DNA of 64,000 nucleotides. Origin: Chloroflexota bacterium. GTDB taxonomy: Bacteria > Chloroflexota > Anaerolineae > 4572-78 > J111. The notes under the pieces were generated by a model. That model saw only the letters and a program-made list of their open reading frames with translations, was not told where the DNA came from and searched no databases. Each line of letters begins with the position of its first letter. The stretch's first letter is position 1. The DNA is taken from positions 62,001 to 126,000 of the forward strand of contig BOKF01000021.1 of the NCBI GenBank assembly GCA_016860845.1. The letters run 5' to 3'. The position numbers were made by a program, and so were the translations under genes. Shown here in pieces: positions 1-10,408 of this stretch.

Positions 1-14
1 AGAGGTACGAACTT

Positions 15-2615
<2,601 letters not shown>

Positions 2616-2640
2616 GGTTTTCGCTAAGAATGGCACGATC

Positions 2641-2680
2641 AGACCCTAAAGGTCTCGAAGACCTTTAGGGTCTTCTTTTT
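2641..2680 (+). terminator. Rho-independent terminator of clpB
   Basis: A perfect 15-bp inverted repeat (2641-2655 and 2659-2673) with a 3-base loop is followed by TCTTTTT. It lies 25 bases after the clpB stop. The AGACC...GGTCT stem design matches the hairpin at 39465-39497. Confidence 0.9.
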
Positions 2681-2796
2681 ATCATTCCTGTGTGCCTCGT
2701 CCCACCTCTTTATAGCCTATCAGAGCTACCGAAAGATAACCCGTTTCTCCCCCTAATTTCGCCCACGTGAGTATGGGCGGGAGTAGCGGAAACCAC

Positions 2797-2802
2797 TACA
2801 AT
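2797..2802 (+). promoter_or_regulatory. Possible -10 element upstream of the YflT-type stress gene
   Basis: TACAAT lies about 80 bases before the start at 2881. No convincing -35 hexamer is seen at 16-18 bases upstream, so an alternative sigma factor or an activator is possible. The rest of 2681-2880 holds nothing I recognise. Confidence 0.3.
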
Positions 2803-2880
2803 AGAGAGTGAGATGAGGCGCAGTCCGGCAAAACGGATCGTGCTGAATCATCAACAACTATATTGTGAAGGAGATAAACG

Positions 2881-3480
2881 ATGCGAACGATTGTAGGTTT
2901 ATTCAGAAATGCAAGTGACGCCGATTTGGCAGTTACCGCCCTGCGCGATGCCGGCTTTACCAATGCCGATCTCAGCGCGCTGGCGCGGGATGAAGTGGTC
3001 GGTGATTACGGTACGTACCGTTCCACTGAGGATGTTGACGCTGCCGAAGGCGCCGGTGTGGGCGCGGCGGGCGGTGCGGTAGTGGGCGGTATCACCGGCT
3101 TATTGATGGGCCTGGGGGCGCTTGCCATTCCAGGGATTGGTCCGGCTATTGCCGCCGGGACCCTGGCGACGGCGCTTGGTTCAGCCGCAGCCGGTACAGC
3201 CGTTGGCGCAGTGACCGGCGCAGTAACCGGTGGGGTGGTTGCCGCTTTGGTGGATATGGGTGTTCCTGAAGAGGACGCCAACTTCTATGCCGAAGGCGTC
3301 AAGCGCGGCGGCGTACTCGTCACGGTCCAAACCACTGACTCCCAGGCTTCTACCGTCGAAAGCATTATGAACCGCTATAATGCGGTCGAAGTTGATCGGC
3401 ATCGGCAGACTTGGCGCTCCGGCGGCTGGAGTCGCTTTGACGACACGGATTACCCCTCGACCACCTATCCGCGCCTGTAG
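2881..3480 (+). CDS. General stress protein with YflT-like domain and glycine-zipper segment
   Basis: The N-terminal 45 residues (TIVGLFRNASDADLAVTALR) resemble the YflT/general stress protein 17M domain, which folds like a small ferredoxin-like unit. It is followed by a long Gly/Ala-rich stretch (about residues 55-122) with GxxxG spacing typical of glycine-zipper membrane-associating segments. A second alpha/beta half follows (about 122-160, EEDANFYAEGVKRGGVLVTV), and the tail is charged and disordered. Known relatives are stress-induced proteins of unclear biochemical role. An excellent ribosome binding site (GAAGGAGA) precedes the ATG. It is monocistronic, with a hairpin terminator 30 bases downstream, and sits beside clpB, TspO and a PRC-barrel gene, suggesting a stress-response neighbourhood. 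Confidence 0.8.
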   Translation: MRTIVGLFRNASDADLAVTALRDAGFTNADLSALARDEVVGDYGTYRSTEDVDAAEGAGVGAAGGAVVGGITGLLMGLGALAIPGIGPAIAAGTLATALGSAAAGTAVGAVTGAVTGGVVAALVDMGVPEEDANFYAEGVKRGGVLVTVQTTDSQASTVESIMNRYNAVEVDRHRQTWRSGGWSRFDDTDYPSTTYPRL

Positions 3481-3510
3481 GGGTATGGCTTAATTAAGGC
3501 GAATTTTTTG

Positions 3511-3537
3511 AAAGGCGCACCGAGTGCGCCTTTCTCG
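3511..3537 (+). terminator. Hairpin terminator after the stress protein gene
   Basis: A 10-bp stem (3511-3520 with 3524-3533) and 3-base loop. The 3' T tract is short (TTTCTC), so termination may be partial. Confidence 0.7.
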
Positions 3538-3564
3538 TTCATTTAGTAGTAGGATGAAGAAACA

Positions 3565-4164
3565 GTGGCGCAACTACAAAATGTAATGATAACAAATTTA
3601 GTGGAACCTGCCCGGCACATGGGGGTCGAGGCCAGCCAACAAGCCCGTAAAGCACTTGCCGGCCAGGGGTTAAAGCAGCCGCAAGACTTTCTGAGCCTGG
3701 GGATAGCTTTGCTGCTCCCGCTTTTAGCCGGCGGGCTGGGAGCGGTGGCGACGAATTCTTCGGTGTCTACCTGGTACCGGACTCTCAGGAAGCCGCCGTG
3801 GAACCCGCCGGCATGGGTCTTTGGCCCGGTCTGGACTGTGCTCTACCTGATGATGGGGCTGGCCTCCTGGCTGGTCTGGCAAAAACGGCCTGCCCACGAG
3901 AAAAAGGTCAGTGAGGCTTTGAAGTGGTATGGCTTGCAGTTTACCTTAAACTCGCTCTGGTCGCCCATCTTTTTCGGTCTGCGCCGGATTGGCCTGGCTA
4001 TGATTGATATTGTCGCCCTGTGGGGTGCGCTTTTAACCTGCCTTATCAAGTTTGGCCGGATTCAACCGCTGGCCGGCTGGCTGCTGGTCCCCTACTTTCT
4101 GTGGGTCAGCTTTGCCTCAACCCTCAATGCCGCGGTTTGGTGGTTGAATCGTGAACGGCGATAA
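3565..4164 (+). CDS. tspO: TspO/MBR family tryptophan-rich membrane protein
   Basis: TspO is a five-helix membrane protein that binds tetrapyrroles and cholesterol-like ligands and is linked to stress and porphyrin handling. The family core starts near residue 45 and contains the hallmark PPWNPPAWVFGPVW segment (about 77-90), many Trp residues (WLVW, LNSLWSPIFF) and five hydrophobic segments. The C-terminal WVSFASTLNAAVWWLN is typical. Bacterial TspO is usually about 155-160 residues; this reading gives 199 because of an approximately 40-residue hydrophilic N-terminal extension beginning at a GTG. An ATG at 3583 is an alternative start. No strong ribosome binding site decides between them. 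The PRC-barrel gene follows after 23 bases, probably in the same transcript. Confidence 0.88.
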   Translation: MAQLQNVMITNLVEPARHMGVEASQQARKALAGQGLKQPQDFLSLGIALLLPLLAGGLGAVATNSSVSTWYRTLRKPPWNPPAWVFGPVWTVLYLMMGLASWLVWQKRPAHEKKVSEALKWYGLQFTLNSLWSPIFFGLRRIGLAMIDIVALWGALLTCLIKFGRIQPLAGWLLVPYFLWVSFASTLNAAVWWLNRERR

Positions 4165-4187
4165 CTGGAAGGAAGGAGTGTGGCGTA

Positions 4188-4913
4188 ATGTTACGCAGTC
4201 TTAAAGAATTGAAAGGATATACCATTCTAGCCACCGACGGTGAAATTGGCCGGGTGCACGATTTTTACCTGGATGTCCAGGACTGGGCCATTCGCTATCT
4301 GGTCGTTGATACAGGTGCATGGCTGGTGGGCCGGCGCGTGCTTATCTCGCCGACGGCGCTGCACCAGCCGGACTGGGAACAAAAAAGGCTGCCGGTATCG
4401 CTGACCCAGGCCCAGGTTGAGAACAGCCCCGGTATTGACATGGACAAGCCGGTTTCGCGCCAGCAGGAGAGCGAGCTGCACGCTTATTACAACTGGCCGC
4501 CCTATTGGGACTCGGCCACACTTCTGCCGCTGGGTGTAGGCGGCCTGGCTCCGATCGCTCCGCTGCCGCCCATCTCGCCCTCAGGCGCCGAAGCCGAGGT
4601 GGTCGAGAAGGTTCTGCTAGAAGAAGCGTCAGGCGACCCCCATTTGCACAGCGCCAACGAGGTGATCGGCTATGAAGTCCGGGCGCGAGATGACGATATC
4701 GGCCACGTAGACGATTTTGTGATTGACGACGAAAGCCTGTCCTGGCCCATCCAATATATGATTGTGGATACAGGCAGTTGGCTGCCAGGAAAGAAGGTCC
4801 GCCTGACCCCGAACTGGGTCAAAACGATCAGTTGGACCGAAAGAATGGTTGAGATGGACTTGCAGCGAGAAACAATTGAAAACAGCCCGGAGTATGAAGG
4901 CGAGTTTGAGTAG
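4188..4913 (+). CDS. Two-domain PRC-barrel protein
   Basis: Two PRC-barrel domains are visible: residues about 3-75 (LKGYTILATDGEIGRVHDFY, then YLVVDTGAWLVGRRVLI) and about 155-228 (VIGYEVRARDDDIGHVDDFV, then YMIVDTGSWLPGKKVRL). A linker containing a Pro-rich LPPISPSG segment joins them. The internal match shows an ancient duplication. PRC-barrels occur in the photosynthetic reaction centre H subunit and the RimM ribosome maturation factor, and more widely as small adaptor domains. No catalytic residues are expected. The family also occurs in general stress and membrane-associated proteins, consistent with the TspO and YflT-type neighbours. A good ribosome binding site (GGAAGGAG) precedes the ATG. 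It converges on the kinase gene with a 9-base gap. Confidence 0.85.
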   Translation: MLRSLKELKGYTILATDGEIGRVHDFYLDVQDWAIRYLVVDTGAWLVGRRVLISPTALHQPDWEQKRLPVSLTQAQVENSPGIDMDKPVSRQQESELHAYYNWPPYWDSATLLPLGVGGLAPIAPLPPISPSGAEAEVVEKVLLEEASGDPHLHSANEVIGYEVRARDDDIGHVDDFVIDDESLSWPIQYMIVDTGSWLPGKKVRLTPNWVKTISWTERMVEMDLQRETIENSPEYEGEFE

Positions 4914-4922
4914 AATCTGCCA

Positions 4923-6608
4923 TCAAAACTCCCTGGTTTCATACGAGCCGTTATTCCACAGGATCACCACTTGCTGGCGCTCGCCATCCTGCCAGGCAGT
5001 GCCGCCGGAGAATTCCTGAATAACGGCGATAAACCCCGTTTCCTCCGCCGTGGCCCAGCCTAGAGCTTCTCGCAGGTCAGGCCGCTCGCGCCAAACTTTG
5101 CCAAAACCGCGCACGGGCTGGTAAAGGCCGCTGGGCGGGATAATGGCCGGGTCGTCCGCTGGATCGCCCTCACGCCAGGTATCGCCGGTGAAGAACCAGG
5201 CTCCATCCGGCCCCAGCCCATAAATTAAATTAACATCTTGACGCCAGAGCAGCAAACCGTGTTCAAAAGGCTGCCGGGCGGCAGCGACCACCATTGCTTC
5301 TGCCCTGGGACAGCCTAGGCTCCTCGTGGCGTCGGCGTCGAGCGCCAGAGTCAGGGTGGTAGTGATGGGCACAGGGCAGGAGACGGCAGTGAAGGTAGGC
5401 GTGGGCGTGTCCGGGGCGTTGGTGGGGGGATTTGCTATGATCGGGATGGCGGTCGGCGTGTCCGCGGCTGGGCTTGGCCGGATGTCGGGGGTAGGCGATG
5501 GAAGGACGGTAGGAGAAGGGGTCATGGAGGGCGTCGGCGTTGGAGAAGGTAAAGAGGTGACGGTCGGAGCAGGCGAAGTGGTGGGTGACGGGCTGGCGGT
5601 GAAGGTTGGCAGCGGAGTAATTCGGACCGGCGAGGCAGCAAAAGCCGCTACTGTTCCGCCGTTATTGTTCAGAACAACTGAAGTAAAGGCATAGGGGATG
5701 AGAACGCCCAGCAAGACCAAAAACCCACTCAGCGCCAGCGCAGGCCATAGCCAGCGAGAACGCGACCGCCCTACGGGCACGGCAGTAGTCTGATCACCCA
5801 GCCGGGCCAGGGCTTGAGCCATGGCTGCCCCGCTTTGAAAACGCTGCCTTGGTTCCTTGGCCAGGGACCGCAAAATGACTGCTTCCATACCCGGCGATAC
5901 TTTAGCGAGAGAAGAAGGGGCCGGGGGGGGATCATAAACGTGGGCATGCAGTATTTGCGGCGTATTGCCCCGGAAGGGGGTGCGCCCGGTGACCATCTGG
6001 TACAGGACGACGCCCAAACTGTAGAGATCAGCCCGGCCATCCACCTCCTGCCCGTTGGCCTGCTCCGGGGCCATGTAAGCCGGCGTGCCGACGGTGTGAC
6101 CGGTTCGAGTCAGGGTCAGGTCGTCCAGGGCCAGGGCCACCCCAAAATCGGTCAGCAGGGCTTGGCCGTCTGCTGCCAGTAGAATATTGGCGGGCTTGAG
6201 ATCACGGTGAACCACGCCCTGCCGGTGAGCATAATCCAGGGCATCGGCTATTTGCCAGGCAATGTCGGCGGCGCTTGCTTCATCCAAAGCGCCGGCCCGG
6301 GCTAAACGCGCGGCCAGCGACTCCCCTTCGACCAGGGCCATGGCCATAAAGGCCCGGCCCGCGGCCTGACCCGCCTCCAGCACCCGCACAATGGCCGGGT
6401 GGCGCAGGCGGGTCGCCGTGCGGGCTTCGCGCTCAAAACGAGCTAAAATCTCGGCATCTGCACCTGGCGGCGGAAAAAGAACCTTCAACGCCACCTTTTC
6501 ACCCCGGACATGGCGGGCGCGATAGACCACGGCCATTCCGCCGCTGCCCAAAATCGCCTCAACTTGATACGGCCCAACGCTTCGGCCCAGCAGTTCTTCC
6601 GCAATCAC
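4923..6608 (-). CDS. Membrane Ser/Thr protein kinase with extracellular LGFP-like sensor module
   Basis: An intact Hanks-type kinase domain occupies residues about 12-272: glycine loop GSGGMAVVY (21-29), catalytic Lys42, HRDLKPAN (134-141), DFG (154-156) and APE (180-182). One transmembrane helix follows (about 286-309), then an extracellular linker rich in Thr, Pro and Ser (about 325-410). The C-terminal extracellular part (about 425-561) contains FGKVWRERPDLREALGWA. This is the same module found twice in the lipoprotein at 10409-11992, which suggests wall or ligand sensing. The gene is divergent from an FHA/winged-helix regulator, a plausible phospho-Thr partner. All key catalytic residues are present. 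The extracellular function is inferred only from topology and the shared module. Confidence 0.93.
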   Translation of the reverse strand: MIAEELLGRSVGPYQVEAILGSGGMAVVYRARHVRGEKVALKVLFPPPGADAEILARFEREARTATRLRHPAIVRVLEAGQAAGRAFMAMALVEGESLAARLARAGALDEASAADIAWQIADALDYAHRQGVVHRDLKPANILLAADGQALLTDFGVALALDDLTLTRTGHTVGTPAYMAPEQANGQEVDGRADLYSLGVVLYQMVTGRTPFRGNTPQILHAHVYDPPPAPSSLAKVSPGMEAVILRSLAKEPRQRFQSGAAMAQALARLGDQTTAVPVGRSRSRWLWPALALSGFLVLLGVLIPYAFTSVVLNNNGGTVAAFAASPVRITPLPTFTASPSPTTSPAPTVTSLPSPTPTPSMTPSPTVLPSPTPDIRPSPAADTPTAIPIIANPPTNAPDTPTPTFTAVSCPVPITTTLTLALDADATRSLGCPRAEAMVVAAARQPFEHGLLLWRQDVNLIYGLGPDGAWFFTGDTWREGDPADDPAIIPPSGLYQPVRGFGKVWRERPDLREALGWATAEETGFIAVIQEFSGGTAWQDGERQQVVILWNNGSYETREF

Positions 6609-6644
6609 AGCTTGTCCAGGAGATGCAGGTTGTGTATCATGAAT

Positions 6645-6756
6645 AGGTGTCGGGTGGCAGGTGTTAGGTGTCGGGTGAAAGATAACAGGTGACGGATAGC
6701 AGCTCTGTGATCTAATTGCTAGCCTCTGATCCCTGACCCCTGTCCCCTAACCAGTA
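6645..6756. repeat. Degenerate short-word inverted repeat between the kinase and FHA genes
   Basis: The left arm repeats GGTGTCGGGTG-like words. The right arm (CCCTGACCCCTGTCCCC) is a loose reverse complement. It fills the divergent promoter space. It is one of many word-repeat hairpins in this window. Confidence 0.6.
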
Positions 6757-6780
6757 TAACACAGAATCAGGATTTTTAGT

Positions 6781-7404
6781 ATGACCTCTGTCGCTCGATT
6801 GGTGGTGCGGGCCGGAATGGGCCGGGTGGGGCAGGAGATTTTGCTGGCGGACGACGTGACCACACTGGGCCGGGCAGCCTCTTGCCAGGTGGTTATTGAT
6901 AACGATTTTGCCAGCCGTCGCCACGCTCAGATTATCCGGCGGGATGAACTCTACTGGCTGCGCGATTTGGATAGCAAAAATGGCACCCTGCTGGACAATG
7001 AGCCGGTGACGGCTGAGACTCCTCTGGCCGACGGGGCCGAGATTCGGATTGGCGCAGTGGTTCTCCATTTTGTGGACCCGGCGGCCACCCGGACCCAGCC
7101 CAACCTGGCCGCAGCAGAAGCGCCGCTGCGAGTGATTTCTAGCGCCCGGCAGGTCTGGCTGCATGGCGAAGTCCTGGCCCCGCCTTTAACCACCAAACAG
7201 TTTGATTTACTGCTCTATCTGTACCAGCGGACCGGGGAGGCTGTTAGCAAAGATGAGCTGGCTGCCGCCGTCTGGCCGGAGGATCAGAGCGAGGCCGTGT
7301 ACGATTACCAGGTGGATAAAATGGTCAGCCGGGTGCGCGAGCGCATTGGCAAGGAGTGGATTGAAACCGTCTGGGGTTACGGCTACCGCTTGCGCCGGGA
7401 ATAA
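6781..7404 (+). CDS. FHA domain plus OmpR-type winged-helix DNA-binding protein
   Basis: Residues about 6-100 form an FHA phosphothreonine-binding domain: LGR (29-31), SRRHA (45-49) and SKNGTLLDN (65-73) are the canonical binding-loop residues. Residues about 118-207 are a trans_reg_C winged helix (LTTKQFDLLLYLYQR, VWGYGYRLRRE), the DNA-binding fold of OmpR/PhoB response regulators. There is no receiver domain, so phosphothreonine recognition probably replaces aspartate phosphorylation. It is divergent from the Ser/Thr kinase at 4923-6608, and the pair reads as a kinase-to-transcription module. Winged helices of this class commonly bind direct repeats spaced 11 bp, and such arrays occur upstream of several genes here. 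Whether this protein binds them is unknown. Confidence 0.92.
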   Translation: MTSVARLVVRAGMGRVGQEILLADDVTTLGRAASCQVVIDNDFASRRHAQIIRRDELYWLRDLDSKNGTLLDNEPVTAETPLADGAEIRIGAVVLHFVDPAATRTQPNLAAAEAPLRVISSARQVWLHGEVLAPPLTTKQFDLLLYLYQRTGEAVSKDELAAAVWPEDQSEAVYDYQVDKMVSRVRERIGKEWIETVWGYGYRLRRE

Positions 7405-7410
7405 ATATAA

Positions 7411-7494
7411 AAAGGAGTAAGGAGTAGGAGTAGGGACACAGAGCAGGCAGCAATCTCTTCCCCCTATTCCTTACTCCCTACTCCCTACTACCTG
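7411..7494. repeat. Inverted word repeat (GGAGTAAGGAGTAGG / CCTTACTCCCTACTCC)
   Basis: The left arm repeats GGAGTA words and the right arm their complement, forming a long imperfect hairpin directly before the ribosome binding site of the next gene. A relative lies at 59790-59884. Confidence 0.7.
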
Positions 7495-7510
7495 TTTGAA
7501 GGGGGAAACT

Positions 7511-8653
7511 ATGGAAAACAACGATCACTTTGAAACTCTGGCTATTCATGCCGGCCAGCCGCCCGACCCGTCCACCGGGGCGGTCATGCCGCCGATTTAT
7601 CAAACCTCCACCTATGTCCAGAGCGAGGTGGGGGTGCATCAGGGCTACGAATATTCGCGGACCGACAACCCCACCCGCACTGCGCTACAAAGCTGCCTGG
7701 CTGCCCTGGAAGGGGCTGATTTTGGCCTGGCTTTTGCCTCCGGCATGGCTGCCACCGATACGCTGTTCCGGCTGATTAATCCCGGCGAGCACGTGCTGAT
7801 TGGCGATGATGTCTATGGCGGAACCTATCGCCTGCTAGATAAGGTGCTGCGCGGCTACGGCCTGCTCTTTAATCCCGTCAATATGGCTGACCTGGAGGCG
7901 GTAGCGGCGGCGCTGCGCCCCGAAACTCGGCTGGTGTGGCTGGAAACGCCGACCAACCCCATGCTCCGGCTGGCCGATATTGCCGCGGTCAGCCAACTGG
8001 CGCACGGGGCCGGGGCAAAAGTGGCCGTGGATAACACCTTCGCCACACCGTTTCTCCAGCAGCCCCTGGCTCTGGGCGCAGATTTTGTGGTCCACAGCAC
8101 CACCAAGTACCTGGGCGGCCATTCGGATGTGGTGGGCGGCGCTATTTTGACCAGCGATCCCACTGCCTACCAGCGCTTGAAGTTTCTGCAAAATGCGATT
8201 GGGGCTGTGCCGGGGCCAATGGACTGCTGGCTGGTTCTCCGTGGACTGAAAACCCTGGCCCTGCGTATGGAGCGACACTGCGCCAACGCGCAGCGTATCG
8301 CCGCCTTTCTGGTGGAGCAGCCGGCGGTGGCCCGAGTTCATTACCCCGGCCTGCCGGCCGATCCCGGCCACGCCTTAGCCCGCCGCCAGATGCGCGATTT
8401 CGGGGGGATGATCTCCTTTGTTCTGAAAGGGGGCGAGGCCGCGGCCCGCCGGATGGTCAGGGCAACCCGGCTTTTTGCGCTGGCCGAGTCCCTGGGCGGC
8501 GTTGAATCACTGATCGAGCATCCGGCGGCGATGACCCACGCTTCCGTAGCCGATTCTCCCCTGGCCGTAGACCCCGGCCTGGTCCGCCTCTCCGTTGGCA
8601 TTGAGCACGTCGAGGATTTGCTGGCAGATTTGGAGCAGGCGTTAGCTGTGTGA
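7511..8653 (+). CDS. Cystathionine gamma-lyase / gamma-synthase family PLP enzyme
   Basis: A Cys/Met-metabolism PLP-dependent enzyme of about 380 residues, the usual length. Visible: IHAGQPPDPSTGAVMPPIYQTSTY, the SRTDNPTR substrate-loop motif, ASGMAAT (phosphate-binding region) and the PLP-binding Lys in HSTTKYLGGHSD (about Lys199 from this ATG). The reaction is cystathionine to cysteine (gamma-lyase), or O-acyl-homoserine to cystathionine (gamma-synthase). The motifs alone do not separate these, but the convergent cystathionine beta-synthase makes gamma-lyase the better guess. The ATG at 7511 follows GAAGGGGGAAAC, so the five-residue longer frame from TTG 7496 is not used. It completes a homocysteine-to-cysteine route with its neighbour. 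Confidence 0.93.
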   Translation: MENNDHFETLAIHAGQPPDPSTGAVMPPIYQTSTYVQSEVGVHQGYEYSRTDNPTRTALQSCLAALEGADFGLAFASGMAATDTLFRLINPGEHVLIGDDVYGGTYRLLDKVLRGYGLLFNPVNMADLEAVAAALRPETRLVWLETPTNPMLRLADIAAVSQLAHGAGAKVAVDNTFATPFLQQPLALGADFVVHSTTKYLGGHSDVVGGAILTSDPTAYQRLKFLQNAIGAVPGPMDCWLVLRGLKTLALRMERHCANAQRIAAFLVEQPAVARVHYPGLPADPGHALARRQMRDFGGMISFVLKGGEAAARRMVRATRLFALAESLGGVESLIEHPAAMTHASVADSPLAVDPGLVRLSVGIEHVEDLLADLEQALAV

Positions 8654-8717
8654 TACGTGATACGTGATGCGTGAAAGTTATGGTGTAACATCTTATGCAT
8701 CACGTATCACGCATCAA
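8651..8717. repeat. Inverted word repeat of the GATGCGTGATACGTGA family
   Basis: TGATACGTGATACGTGATGC pairs with GCATCACGTATCACGCATCA across about 25 bases. It overlaps the stop of the upstream gene and lies between two convergent genes, so it could act as a bidirectional transcript end. Other copies lie at 42872, 52911 and 56050. Confidence 0.8.
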
Positions 8718-8720
8718 GAA

Positions 8721-10145
8721 TTATCTTACTCTTCCCGTCAGAAAATCCAGCAGGTCAATCTTGGTGATAATGCCGATGGGCTGCTCGCCTTCAACGACGA
8801 GAGCCACCTGGTGAGTTGAGAAGACGCTGAGCAGCGCCTCCAGCGACGTGTCGGCAGGGATGGTCGTCACCTGGGGCCGGATGATGGCTTCAATGGTTTC
8901 GTCGGCCTCATGGGTGTGGCCGGCTGTGAGCATGTGGTTCAGCAGTTCAACCTCGGTGACGATGCCGACGAGCCGTCCGTCGGCTACGACCGGTACCTGG
9001 GAGATATTCTGCTCTTTCATCAAGGTGATAACGTCGAGCTGGCGATCGGTGGGTTTAGCCGTATAGAGCGCCGGCATCGCTTTGGCCGCCAGCACGTCGG
9101 CGGCGCGCACCTCGGCCCAGGTTGATTCCAGGAAGCGATTCTCCCGCATCCAGTCGTCGTTGAAAACCTTGCTCAAATATCGAGAGCCGGAGTCCGGCAA
9201 AACGACCACCACGGTCGCTTTGGGTCCGAGGTCGTGCTCCTGAATGTAACGCAAGGCCCCGGCTACCGCCGTTCCCGACGACCCGCCGCAGAAAATCCCC
9301 TCTTCCCGCACCAGTCGCCGGGTCATCAGAAACGACTCCTTATCGTTGACCTGCACGGTCTCATCTATCACCGCCAGGTCAAGGGTTGACGGCAAAAAAT
9401 CCTCGCCAATCCCTTCTACCTTGTAGCCCTGGGCCGGTCCGTGCCGGCCGGTTTGAAACAGGTCGTGCAGAATCGAGCCGACCGGGTCTACCCCCACAAT
9501 TTTAACCGCCGGGTTCTGCTCTTTGAGATAACGTCCGACCCCGCTGATGGTGCCGCCCGTGCCCATCCCGGCGACAAAAACATCTATCCGCCCGCCGGTC
9601 TGCCGCCACAGTTCCGGCCCGGTCAGCCGGTAATGGGTCTCCGGGTTGACCGGGTTGTGGTACTGGTTGGCCAGGATCGCGTTGGGCGTTTCGGCCACCA
9701 GGCGATGGGCGACCGAATAGTAGCTGCGCGGGTCTTCCGGCTCGACGGCGGTGGGGGTAATGACAACCCGCGCCCCAAAAGCCCGCAGCAGGCGAATCTT
9801 CTCGTCGCTCATTTTGTCGGGCATAACAAAGATGCACTTGTACCCCTTGATAGCCGCAGCAATAGCCAGGCCCACGCCGGTGTTGCCGCTGGTTGCCTCG
9901 ACGATGGTCCCGCTTGGCTTGAGCCGGCCCGTTTGTTCGGCCTCGGCGATGATGGCCGGGCCAATGCGGTCCTTGACCGAGCCGCCGGGATTGAAAAACT
10001 CTATCTTGGCTAACACCGCTGGCTGCACCCCGCGGGTCACCCGGTTGAGCCGGACCAGCGGGGTTCCGCCGATGGTGCTTAAAATATTAGCGTGGATCTC
10101 CGTCACCTTTGCTGGGGCAATATTCGTTTGGGTTAGCTCGCCCAT
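8721..10145 (-). CDS. cbs: Cystathionine beta-synthase with C-terminal CBS-domain pair
   Basis: A fold-type II PLP enzyme that condenses homocysteine with serine (or serves as a cysteine synthase relative). The catalytic part covers residues about 18-335: PLP Lys58 in NPGGSVKDR, SGNTG (86-90) binding the cofactor or substrate, and the GMGTGGT phosphate loop. Two CBS domains occupy about 345-474 (MKEQNISQVPVVADGRLVGI, then HQVALVVEGEQPIGIITKIDLL), a regulatory pair that typically binds adenosyl ligands. No N-terminal haem domain is present, as usual in bacteria. The ATG has the ribosome binding site AGGAGAA. It converges with the gamma-lyase-like gene, together forming reverse transsulfuration. 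O-acetylserine sulfhydrylase activity cannot be excluded. Confidence 0.93.
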   Translation of the reverse strand: MGELTQTNIAPAKVTEIHANILSTIGGTPLVRLNRVTRGVQPAVLAKIEFFNPGGSVKDRIGPAIIAEAEQTGRLKPSGTIVEATSGNTGVGLAIAAAIKGYKCIFVMPDKMSDEKIRLLRAFGARVVITPTAVEPEDPRSYYSVAHRLVAETPNAILANQYHNPVNPETHYRLTGPELWRQTGGRIDVFVAGMGTGGTISGVGRYLKEQNPAVKIVGVDPVGSILHDLFQTGRHGPAQGYKVEGIGEDFLPSTLDLAVIDETVQVNDKESFLMTRRLVREEGIFCGGSSGTAVAGALRYIQEHDLGPKATVVVVLPDSGSRYLSKVFNDDWMRENRFLESTWAEVRAADVLAAKAMPALYTAKPTDRQLDVITLMKEQNISQVPVVADGRLVGIVTEVELLNHMLTAGHTHEADETIEAIIRPQVTTIPADTSLEALLSVFSTHQVALVVEGEQPIGIITKIDLLDFLTGRVR

Positions 10146-10270
10146 CTCTATTTTCTCCTGGCTTAAGACAATATAGAACCGATTGTTGGTAATTCACGAA
10201 AGCACCTGTTTATGATTATAGCAGTGACTGGAGGGCGTTCCAACTGGATTTCATTGAAGAGCGTCGTATT

Positions 10271-10298
10271 TTGGTCAGAATTTGGTCAAACTTAGGTC
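10271..10298 (+). promoter_or_regulatory. 11-bp-period direct repeat (TTGGTC x3) and -10 of the SH3 lipoprotein gene
   Basis: TTGGTC at 10271 and 10282 and TAGGTC at 10293 are spaced exactly 11 bp. The possible -10 TATAGT lies at 10322-10327 and the third unit ends just where a -35 would start. This fits an OmpR/PhoB-type activator site. Confidence 0.55.
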
Positions 10299-10336
10299 CA
10301 ACCTTTTGGCCCTAAATCAAATATAGTGAGAGCAAT

Positions 10337-10396
10337 ATCAGATTTTGGGAGGACTCGTTATTCCAAAATCTAAAATCCAAAATCTAAAATCTCAAG
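10337..10396. repeat. Inverted word repeat of AAAATCTAAAATCC
   Basis: GATTTTGG is followed by repeated CCAAAATCTAAAATC words, running up to the ribosome binding site of the lipoprotein gene. Confidence 0.6.
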
Positions 10397-10408
10397 GAGG
10401 CTCTCACA

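Noticed and set aside
5326..5694. Gly/Val-rich open frame opposite the kinase linker
   Set aside because: It is the reverse reading of the Thr/Pro/Ser-rich linker codons of the kinase.
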